The position numbers and the translations under genes were made by a program. From contig JAEUHN010000052.1 of the NCBI GenBank assembly GCA_016795365.1, forward strand, positions 21,768-85,767: 64,000 bases of DNA, in the 5' to 3' direction. This document shows, piece after piece, positions 26,930-34,815 of the stretch. Source of the stretch: Verrucomicrobiaceae bacterium. GTDB taxonomy: Bacteria > Verrucomicrobiota > Verrucomicrobiia > Verrucomicrobiales > Verrucomicrobiaceae. The notes beneath the pieces were generated by a model. It searched no databases. It was not told where the DNA came from and saw only the letters and a program-made list of their open reading frames with translations. Each line of letters opens with the position of its first letter. Positions within the stretch are counted from its first letter, which is position 1.

Positions 26930-28474
26930 TTAGGGTTTGAAGCCATCGCGGATGGTGCCGTCGTGGCCGATGAGGGGCTGCGGGTTTTGCACGCGACCGA
27001 GTTCGCGAACGCCGGGGCCTTTGTCGTTGATGCCGAGGTCGGACTTTGCCTGTTCGACGAGGGCTTGCAGCTTCGCGACGATCTCAGGGCGATCAGCGGC
27101 GACGTTCTTGGATTCGCCGATGTCGTCGGCAAGGTTGTAGAGCTGCGGCTTGCCATCGTTTGCGGCTTGTTGCTTGGCTTTGGCGGCCTTGCCCTTCGCG
27201 GGCGCACGCTTGTCGGCGGCGCTGATGTGCAGCTTCCACGGTCCACTGCGGACGGCTTGCAACGTGAGGCCGCTGTAGAAGTAGAAGAGGTCGGCGTGGG
27301 GCGACTTCGCGCCTGCCTTGCCGAGGAGGATTGGCGACACATCACCTCCGTCGAGTTTGCTCTTGGGCAGATCAGCACCTGCGAGCGCGGCGCACGTTGG
27401 CAGCACGTCGATCATGCCCGTGATCTCATCGGTCGCGGTGCCTGCGGGCACGTTGCCGGGCCACCACGCAATGGTCGGCACACGCATGCCGCCTTCCCAG
27501 GTGGTGCCTTTGGTGCCGCGCAGCGGAGCGTTCACGGAGCGTGCGGTGCCGCCGTTGTCGGAGGTGAAGATGACCAGCGTTTTGTTGTCGAGCTTGAGTT
27601 CGCGCAGCACATCGAGCACCTGGCCCACGCTCCAATCAACTTCTTCCACCCAGTCACCGAAGAGGCCGTTCTTCGACCTCGTGTGGAAGGCCTTGCCAGG
27701 ATACAAAGGGAAGTGCACGGCGGTGTGTGGGAGGTAGAGAAAGAAGGACTTGTCCTTGCTGCCGCGAATGAACTTCACTGCCTCGGTCGTGTAGCGCTCA
27801 ACGATGCTCTGCTGGCCGTCCTGGCCGACGCGCTCGATGACTTTGGCGTCGCGAAGCAACGGCAGCGGCGGTTGATTGGCACCTTTGAGCCCCGTCTCGT
27901 CATTGCCGAAGATCTTGGGATCGACGCCCTTGGAGGCGACGTCTTTAACGGCGGGCAGAGGCTGGCCGAGATCGCTCTTCGAGCCTTCCGAGGCCATGCC
28001 CATGTCATTGGAATACGGCAGGCCGTAGTAGTGATCGAAGCCCTGGCTGGTGGGCAGGAACTCGGACTGATCACCCAGGTGCCACTTGCCCACGCACATC
28101 GTCGAGTAGCCCGCGCCTTTGAGCACTTCGGCGACCGTTTGCTCCTTCGGATTCAAGCCCACCGCAGCACCGGGGAAGAGCACGCTCGGGATCGGTAGCA
28201 CGCGCTTCGGGTAGCAGCCGGTCATCAGCGCAGAGCGCGAAGGCGAGCACACGGGCGCGGCGTAGTGGCACTTCAACTTCATGCCTTCCGCTGCCATGCG
28301 GTCGAGATTGGGCGTGCGGTTCAGCGTGGACCCGAACGGACCGATGTCCGCGTAGCCGAGGTCGTCGATGTTGATGACGACGAAGTTTGGTTTGGGCGCT
28401 TCAGCGAGAAGCAGCGACGAAGACAGTGCCAGTGCGAGACAGAGACGATGAAGGAGCATCGTCCGAGAACGCAT
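26930..28474 (-). CDS. Secreted sulfatase (arylsulfatase family)
   Basis: This 514-residue type I sulfatase has a signal peptide (1-24). Metal ligands D37-D38 are in NIDDLGYADIG, and the formylglycine site is C76 in CSPSRSALMTG, the Cys type that needs an FGE for maturation. FTSDNGG near 305 supplies the second metal-binding Asp/Asn. It hydrolyses sulfate esters in the periplasm or outside, probably on sulfated polysaccharides, which verrucomicrobia use widely. A start at 28459 (MLLHR) is also possible. It is the second gene of a three-gene operon. Confidence 0.93.
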   Translation of the reverse strand: MRSRTMLLHRLCLALALSSSLLLAEAPKPNFVVINIDDLGYADIGPFGSTLNRTPNLDRMAAEGMKLKCHYAAPVCSPSRSALMTGCYPKRVLPIPSVLFPGAAVGLNPKEQTVAEVLKGAGYSTMCVGKWHLGDQSEFLPTSQGFDHYYGLPYSNDMGMASEGSKSDLGQPLPAVKDVASKGVDPKIFGNDETGLKGANQPPLPLLRDAKVIERVGQDGQQSIVERYTTEAVKFIRGSKDKSFFLYLPHTAVHFPLYPGKAFHTRSKNGLFGDWVEEVDWSVGQVLDVLRELKLDNKTLVIFTSDNGGTARSVNAPLRGTKGTTWEGGMRVPTIAWWPGNVPAGTATDEITGMIDVLPTCAALAGADLPKSKLDGGDVSPILLGKAGAKSPHADLFYFYSGLTLQAVRSGPWKLHISAADKRAPAKGKAAKAKQQAANDGKPQLYNLADDIGESKNVAADRPEIVAKLQALVEQAKSDLGINDKGPGVRELGRVQNPQPLIGHDGTIRDGFKP

Positions 28475-28488
28475 CGAGCGCGCTGAGC

Positions 28489-29214
28489 TTATCCGCGCTT
28501 CTTCCAGTGACTGCCTGCGGAAAGTCCCACGCGGTTGTCACGCAGGTGCAGGTCGGTGTAGTCCGTCTTGCCATAAGCGCCGACCAACCACAGTCCTGTG
28601 GCTTTCTTCCAGGCGTCGCTCATAGCCTCGCCCGTGTGGCATCCCCAGCTCTGGCAGTAGGCATTGGGTGCGAAGGCACTGGCGCGGATGCGCTTCAGAT
28701 CGCTCTGATGCAGCCAAGCGGTGGAGACGGCGTAGATGTCGGAGCTGTAGTCAAACATGAAGCAATACATGTTGCTGTGCCCGAAGAACTCGAAGCCCGC
28801 GATCTTGGTGCGCGAACGGTTCTGGCCGCTGTTGATGTAATTGATCACATCATTGCCACTGCTGAACCAGACGACCTTGATCCCATACTTCGCTTGCTTT
28901 TCCTGAATCCACACGGAGTAGGGCTTGCCGTCCTCGGCGGTGCGCCGGGTATAGGCGTCGCGATACACGAGCCACGTGATCGGCATGCCTGGCTGGGCTT
29001 TCTGGATCTCGCGAATGCGGGCCGTCGCTGTCGCGATGAAGTTGCCCCACCACCTGTCGTGTTGTTCGCCGGCGAGGCGGAGGTTCTCCCACTTTCTCAA
29101 GGCGGGTCCGCCGCTCACGATGATGTATTCAAAGGATTGAGCGTGAGCGCTCTGCACGATGAAGGCAGCGAGCAGGACGAGAAGCCAGCGAGGCAGGCGG
29201 GGTGAGGCGTTCAT
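28489..29214 (-). CDS. Exported protein with possible His/Cys dyad (caspase-like clan CD candidate)
   Basis: This 241-residue protein with signal peptide (about 1-26, QSAHA) starts at 29214; longer in-frame extension would overlap lysA. Strand-helix alternation is followed by FEFFGHSNMY with H146 and by YCQSWGCHTGEAM with C192. A hydrophobic strand ending in Gly-His and another ending in Cys-x-Thr-Gly-Glu is how caspase-, CHAT- and gingipain-type peptidases present their dyad. The match is a motif judgement only; overall family membership is not certain. It leads the operon with the sulfatase (14 bases away) and NHL protein. Confidence 0.55.
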   Translation of the reverse strand: MNASPRLPRWLLVLLAAFIVQSAHAQSFEYIIVSGGPALRKWENLRLAGEQHDRWWGNFIATATARIREIQKAQPGMPITWLVYRDAYTRRTAEDGKPYSVWIQEKQAKYGIKVVWFSSGNDVINYINSGQNRSRTKIAGFEFFGHSNMYCFMFDYSSDIYAVSTAWLHQSDLKRIRASAFAPNAYCQSWGCHTGEAMSDAWKKATGLWLVGAYGKTDYTDLHLRDNRVGLSAGSHWKKRG

Positions 29215-29254
29215 ACGGGTGGGCAGATTGTGGCTCAGAAGACGAGCCTGTGCA

Positions 29255-30568
29255 TCAGGCGGTTTCCTTATCGTCAGGCAGCACATGCTCGCCACGCAAG
29301 ATGTCATCGAGGGTCTGGCGCTCGCGCACGAGGTGCGCCTTGCTGCCATCCACCATGACCTCTGCGGCGAGAGGACGTGTGTTGTAATTCGAGGCCATGC
29401 TGAAGCCGTAAGCACCCGCGCTGAGCACTGCGAGCAGATCGCCAGCCTTCACAGGCGCAAGGTCGCGATCCTGGGCGAGGTAGTCGCCCGTCTCGCAAAT
29501 CGGTCCCACGACATCGGCTTTCTCCGTTACATCGGTGGCCGGCTTGGTGGTGGGCACGATCTGATGCCAGCCTTCGTAGAGCGTGGGGCGGATAAGATCG
29601 TTCATGCCAGCATCGACGATTTTGAAGACCTTGGCGCTACCTCTCTTTTCGTAGAGCACGCGCGTGAGCATCACGCCTGCATTGCCCACCATGAAACGGC
29701 CGGGCTCGAGCAGGATGCGCAGACCGAGCTGCTCAAGATGGGGCACGACCGCGTCGGCGTAGGCCTTCACGCTCAGCGGAGCGGCTTCGCCCTGCTCCTG
29801 CCACCATGAGGTATCGCCGCTGTCGAGGCTCTGACGATACACGATGCCGATGCCACCGCCGATGCTGAAGAATTTCAGGCCAAAGCGCGCCTTCACTTCC
29901 TGCACGAGCGGCACCACCTTCTGCACGGCTTCCAGGAAAGGATCGACGCTGGTGAGCTGTGAGCCGATGTGCATCTGCACGCCCTTGATCTCGAGATTCG
30001 GGCACTCCTTGGCGATCATCTCATACGCGCCCAGCACGCTCTCGAAGTCGATGCCGAACTTGTTCTCGCTCTTGCCCGTCGTGATCTTCGCATGCGTCTT
30101 GGCATCCACGTTCGGGTTCACGCGCAGGGCGATCGGAGCCTTCTTGCCCAGTTCGCCTGCGACTTGATTGATGTAGCGCACCTCGGCTTCGGACTCTGCA
30201 TTGAAGCAGTAGATGCCTTCCTTCAGCGCATACTCGATCTCGGCGCGTGTCTTGCCCACGCCTGCGAAGGTGCAGTTCGCGGCCTTGCCGCCTGCCTTGA
30301 GCACGCGATACAATTCACCACCGGACACGATGTCAAAGCCGCCACCGAGGTTCGCGATCGTGTTGAGCACGGCGAGGTTCGAGTTCGCTTTCACCGCATA
30401 GCACACGAGGTGATCAAGGCGGTTCATCGCGCCGTCCAGACGCTTGAAGTGATCTTCCACGGTCGCCTTGCTATACACATAGAGCGGCGTGCCGTGACGC
30501 TGGGCGAGGGATTCGAGATCGACGTTCTCCGCCTGGAGGCGGCCTTGGACGTAGCGGAAGTGGTGCAT
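29255..30568 (-). CDS. lysA: Diaminopimelate decarboxylase
   Basis: This 437-residue fold-type III PLP enzyme has Schiff-base lysine K60 in CYAVKANSN, HIGSQ near 205, SIGGGIG for the phosphate loop, EPGRFMVGNAG, and CETGDYLA, whose cysteine reaches the neighbouring active site. It converts meso-diaminopimelate to L-lysine, the last step of lysine synthesis. The start at 30568 (MHHFRYVQG) fits the family; an extension to 30655 would add a low-similarity basic tail. It is transcribed divergently from the large secreted protein gene, with 140 bases between. Confidence 0.93.
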   Translation of the reverse strand: MHHFRYVQGRLQAENVDLESLAQRHGTPLYVYSKATVEDHFKRLDGAMNRLDHLVCYAVKANSNLAVLNTIANLGGGFDIVSGGELYRVLKAGGKAANCTFAGVGKTRAEIEYALKEGIYCFNAESEAEVRYINQVAGELGKKAPIALRVNPNVDAKTHAKITTGKSENKFGIDFESVLGAYEMIAKECPNLEIKGVQMHIGSQLTSVDPFLEAVQKVVPLVQEVKARFGLKFFSIGGGIGIVYRQSLDSGDTSWWQEQGEAAPLSVKAYADAVVPHLEQLGLRILLEPGRFMVGNAGVMLTRVLYEKRGSAKVFKIVDAGMNDLIRPTLYEGWHQIVPTTKPATDVTEKADVVGPICETGDYLAQDRDLAPVKAGDLLAVLSAGAYGFSMASNYNTRPLAAEVMVDGSKAHLVRERQTLDDILRGEHVLPDDKETA

Positions 30569-30708
30569 GGAGCCGCCCTTTGTAGCAATGAAGCCGCTCG
30601 GCGCAAGCGCGTGCCGAGGGCGAAACAGAGGCCCGTTGTCAGCTCGGCGAGGCAAAACTTGCGTCCGAGTGAAGGGATGTTTGCCGGAGCGGCGTTCGCT
30701 TGCACCTC

Positions 30709-33700
30709 ATGAAATGGGTCTGTTGTCTTTCGCTCTTGGTGGTTTCCGCGGTCTGCGGCGCTGATGTGTCTCTGTTCGATCAGAAGAATCTCGCAGCCTG
30801 GTGCATCGTGCCATTCGACAAGGCGAAGCGTGGCCCCGAGGAGCGGGCCGCCATGCTGGAGAACCTGGGCTTCACGAAGTTCGTCTATGACTATCGCAAG
30901 GAGCACATCCCCACCTTTGATGCGGAACTCGAAGCATTGAAAAAACATCATGTGGAACTGACCGGCTGGTGGTTTCCCACTCAGCTCAATGATGAGGCAA
31001 AGATGACGCTCGAACTGTTCAAGCGCCACGGTGTGAAGCCCGTGCTCTGGATCAGCGGTGGAGGTGAACGACCGAAGACCAACGATGAACGCGAGGCGAG
31101 GCTGGCTGCTGAGGTGGCGCGCGTCAGGCCCATCGCCGAGGCGGCAGAGACGCAGGGCCTTAAGGTGGGGCTCTACAACCACGGTGGCTGGTTCGGCGAA
31201 CCCGAGACTCAGGTGGAGATCATCAAGCGGCTGGCAATGCCTAACGTGGGAATGGTGTATAACTTGCACCATGGTCACGACCATGTCCGCCGGCTGCGGC
31301 AGATCCTGGAGATGATCAAGCCGCATCTCCTGTGCTTCAATCTGAACGGCATGATGGAGGACGGTGAGAAGCGGGGGATGAAGATCGTGCCGCTCGCTCA
31401 GGGCGAGCAGGACATCGAGATCATGAAGATCATCGCGGCGAGTGGTTACACGGGACCGATGGGCATTCTCAATCACACCGATGAGGACGCGGAGGCGCGC
31501 CTGAGCGACAACTTGGATGGCTTGCGCTGGCTGGTGAAAACGATCAAAGGCGAGCCTGCAGGGGACAAGCCCAAGCCCCGATCATGGACGAGGCCGCCGG
31601 AGAAGCAGACGATGAGCAAGCCTGTGGGACCGACAGGCGTGAAGTCGATCAACGACGCCTTTGGCAAAGCCTTGAGCGGCCCATTTCAAGCAGGCGAAAA
31701 GGAGGCCTATCGCACCCGACCCTTCACCATCGAGTGCTGGGCGAAGCTCCATGGCAAGGCGCAATTCAACATCCTCGTCGCTCGCGATGCGAAGTCATCC
31801 GCTGATCATTGGGAACTCTACACCCATGCGAAGTCTGGTGAGCTGGCGCTCTATCAGCCTGGGCGCGGTGGTGACGTGAGATCGAAAACGGATGTGTGCG
31901 ATGGTCAGTGGCATCACCTCGCTGCCGTGGTCGAGGAGGCGCGAGTGCGTTTGTTCGTGGATGCGAAGCTGGTGCATGACGCGGTGGTGAAGCCTATGCA
32001 GGGCAAGGTGCAGCCTGGTGCGCTCATGATTGGTGGATTGGTGGAAGGTGGCCTGGGCTGCGATGGTGTGATTGATGAGGTGCGATTGAGCCACGGTGCG
32101 CGTGAGATGGGAACGCTGGCGAAAGCACCGATAAAGAGTGAATCGCAGACGATCGAGATCTGGAACTTTGATGCGCTGGGTGAAGTCGGTGCAGCCAAGC
32201 CCGCACCCAAGCCTGCCTCGTTCTTTTATCAGTTCGATCCGCTGAAGCCCGATCAATGGCCTCATCGCGACCATCCCATCAACCACTACCGGCTTTACGA
32301 CTTCTACACGAAGCAAGCACTCGCCTTCAGAGGGCAGTCGCTGCCTCCCTTGCTGATGGCTTATCCGGGGCTGGAGGGCGGGCTCTTCGGCCACTGGGGC
32401 GTGGCGGATGACGAGTTCTGGCGCGATGATCGCTGGGCCAAGGCCGACCGCAGGCCCTTGCAGTGCGGCATCTTGCACACGCCGGGGCGGAAGTTTCCGA
32501 AGGCTGTGGTGATGCAGCTCGGCGATCAGGAGGAGCTGACCACGTTCTTTGATCCTGAGACGCTGTCGTTTCCCATGGCCACGGCAGGTAGCTTTGTTGG
32601 CATGGGCAGCACGCGCCATGGCATGATGGACGGCTTGAAGTTCAATGCGCCCATCACCACGCGCATGGAGCAGCCGAAGTCGTCGGAGCCCTTCGTTTAT
32701 CATGGTTTCTACCGGCATGGAAAACGCGTGGTCTTCAGCTACACACGCGGGGGCAAGGAGGTGCTCGATTCGGCCTGGGCAGATCACGCCCAGTTCAAGC
32801 GCGAGACGTGTCCGAAGGGTGAAGAACCCCTGACATCCATGACCAAGGGTGGACCCGCGCAGTGGCCGGAATGGTTGGAGACGGTTGGCAGTTTGGGGAC
32901 GGCCAAGCCTTACGCCCTCGACACCCTGACGCTGCCGAAGCATCCCACGGGTCTGCCTTGGTTTGTCACTGGCTGCGACTTCTTCAGCGATGGCACCGGT
33001 GCGATCTGCACGATGACGGGCGATGTGTGGCTCGTGCGCGGCATTGATGAAGGACTGGGAAAGCTGCGCTGGAAACGCTTTGCCGCCGGGCTCGCGCAAC
33101 CGCTCGGCATGCGCATCGTGCAGGACCAGATCGTGGTGCAGGGGCGCGATCAGATCACGCGGCTCGTGGATCTGAATCATGACGACGAGGCTGATTTCTA
33201 CGAGTGTGTGAACAATGCGCAGATCACATCACCGAGCGGTCACGACTTCATCACTGGCTGCGAGTTTGACGGCACGTTTTACTACTTCGCGAGCGGCAAT
33301 CAGGGCGTCTGTCGTGTGAAGCCGGGTGGCGAAGTGGAAGTGCTGGCCACGGGCTTTCGCAATCCGAACGGGCTTGGGCTGGCTCGCGATGGCACGGTGA
33401 CGACCACCGTGCAGGAAGGGGATTGGACGCCGACCTCGATGATCCATCAAATCAAGCACGGTGGCTTCTATGGTGCGGGTGGTCCCAAGCCGGGCCAGGA
33501 GGTGCTGCCACCGATGTGCTATCTGCCGCGTGGCCTGGACAATTCCAGCGGAGGCCAATGCTTCACCGAGACGACGAAGTGGGGACCGTTAGGTGGTCAG
33601 CTCATCCACTTTTCACCTGGTTCGGCGAATCACTTCCTGATCCTTCGACAGACCATCGGCGATGTGACGCAAGGTGCGGCGGTGTGCCTGCCGGGCGACT

Positions 33701-34653
33701 TCTTGTCCGGTGCACAGCAAGGCCGAATCAATCCGAAGGACGGGCAGCTTTACGTCACGGGCATGTATGGCTGGGGCTGCTGGGGCACGGAGGATGGATG
33801 CTTTCAACGGGTGCGATACACGGGTGGTGCGGCGCACTTGCCAGTGGCATTCGCCGTTCATGAAAATGGTCTGCTGATTAAGTTCAGCGACAAGCTCGGC
33901 AGCGTGGCGGGCGATGTGAGGCAGCACTTCGCGCAGTGCTGGAACTATCGCTACAGCGCAGCGTATGGTTCGCCCGAGTTCAGCGTGAGTCATCCCGATG
34001 TAGAGGGGCATGATTCGCTGGCGATCAAGGCCGCGCACATCCTCGACGATGGCTCGTCCTTGTTCCTGGAGATCCCGCTGATCTCGCCCTGCCATCAAGT
34101 GCATGTGCATGTCTCGACGGTCGATGATCGCTACCAAGACCTGTTCATCACCGCCCACAAGCTGGCTCCTGCGTTCACGGCCTTCCCTGGCTACCAGGCA
34201 ACGCCGAAGCAATACATCGCGGTGGAGCAGTCGGGTGATGCCATGAAGTCCAAGCCCAATCCCTGGGCCGGTGGTGCAAGGGGACGTGCGCTGAACATCG
34301 CTGCGGCATTGGGCCTGAAGTTTGCTCAGGCGGAGTTGCGAGCCAAGGCTGGCGAACGCTTGTCGCTGACCTTCTCGAATCCCGACGCCGTGCCGCACAA
34401 CTGGGTGCTCATCGCTCCTGGCAAGCTGGCCGCCATTGGCGATGCGACGAACAAGATGATCACCGACCCGAATGGCCTGGCCCGTCACTATGTGCCCGAA
34501 AGCCCCGACGTGCTGGCCTACACGGACATGACCAACCCTGGCACCCAGTTCACCATTCATTTCGATGCTCCGAAGTCGCCCGGACGCTATCCTTACCTCT
34601 GCACCTTTCCTGGTCACTGGGTGGTGATGAATGGAGTGCTGGTGGTGGAGTGA
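30709..34653 (+). CDS. Giant secreted multidomain protein: TIM barrel, LamG, propeller, cupredoxin
   Basis: This 1314-residue protein starts at ATG 30709 with a signal peptide (1-17, SAVCGA). Domains in order: a sugar-phosphate isomerase/epimerase-like TIM barrel (about 25-275, with GLYNHGGWFG and MVYNLHHGHDH), a LamG/concanavalin-like domain (about 330-465, RPFTIECWAKL, GQWHHLAAVVE, GVIDEVRLSH), a middle region like the DUF6797 type found in verrucomicrobial membrane dehydrogenases (about 500-740), a beta-propeller (about 740-1080), and a C-terminal cupredoxin (about 1190-1314) with likely copper ligands His in VPHNW and Cys/His/Met in YLCTFPGHWVVM. A secreted carbohydrate-active oxidoreductase is a reasonable inference; the substrate is unknown. 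Confidence 0.8.
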   Translation: MKWVCCLSLLVVSAVCGADVSLFDQKNLAAWCIVPFDKAKRGPEERAAMLENLGFTKFVYDYRKEHIPTFDAELEALKKHHVELTGWWFPTQLNDEAKMTLELFKRHGVKPVLWISGGGERPKTNDEREARLAAEVARVRPIAEAAETQGLKVGLYNHGGWFGEPETQVEIIKRLAMPNVGMVYNLHHGHDHVRRLRQILEMIKPHLLCFNLNGMMEDGEKRGMKIVPLAQGEQDIEIMKIIAASGYTGPMGILNHTDEDAEARLSDNLDGLRWLVKTIKGEPAGDKPKPRSWTRPPEKQTMSKPVGPTGVKSINDAFGKALSGPFQAGEKEAYRTRPFTIECWAKLHGKAQFNILVARDAKSSADHWELYTHAKSGELALYQPGRGGDVRSKTDVCDGQWHHLAAVVEEARVRLFVDAKLVHDAVVKPMQGKVQPGALMIGGLVEGGLGCDGVIDEVRLSHGAREMGTLAKAPIKSESQTIEIWNFDALGEVGAAKPAPKPASFFYQFDPLKPDQWPHRDHPINHYRLYDFYTKQALAFRGQSLPPLLMAYPGLEGGLFGHWGVADDEFWRDDRWAKADRRPLQCGILHTPGRKFPKAVVMQLGDQEELTTFFDPETLSFPMATAGSFVGMGSTRHGMMDGLKFNAPITTRMEQPKSSEPFVYHGFYRHGKRVVFSYTRGGKEVLDSAWADHAQFKRETCPKGEEPLTSMTKGGPAQWPEWLETVGSLGTAKPYALDTLTLPKHPTGLPWFVTGCDFFSDGTGAICTMTGDVWLVRGIDEGLGKLRWKRFAAGLAQPLGMRIVQDQIVVQGRDQITRLVDLNHDDEADFYECVNNAQITSPSGHDFITGCEFDGTFYYFASGNQGVCRVKPGGEVEVLATGFRNPNGLGLARDGTVTTTVQEGDWTPTSMIHQIKHGGFYGAGGPKPGQEVLPPMCYLPRGLDNSSGGQCFTETTKWGPLGGQLIHFSPGSANHFLILRQTIGDVTQGAAVCLPGDFLSGAQQGRINPKDGQLYVTGMYGWGCWGTEDGCFQRVRYTGGAAHLPVAFAVHENGLLIKFSDKLGSVAGDVRQHFAQCWNYRYSAAYGSPEFSVSHPDVEGHDSLAIKAAHILDDGSSLFLEIPLISPCHQVHVHVSTVDDRYQDLFITAHKLAPAFTAFPGYQATPKQYIAVEQSGDAMKSKPNPWAGGARGRALNIAAALGLKFAQAELRAKAGERLSLTFSNPDAVPHNWVLIAPGKLAAIGDATNKMITDPNGLARHYVPESPDVLAYTDMTNPGTQFTIHFDAPKSPGRYPYLCTFPGHWVVMNGVLVVE

Positions 34654-34815
34654 AGTCAGCGCGGGCACGTTTGAACACTGAGGGAGTTTTTGGCTTTTGG
34701 ATTGAATGGTTCGTCTGACTACGGCAGTTTTGCCGCCGCTTCTTCGCCGCTGCCATGCCTGTGATGGCTGTCGGCCCATCCTCGTCATCGAGAACCCTTT
34801 GCCAACGTATCACGC

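Noticed and set aside
26861..28198. 445-residue plus-strand open frame
   Set aside because: It is antisense to the sulfatase and NHL genes, both with clear motifs in the sense frame.
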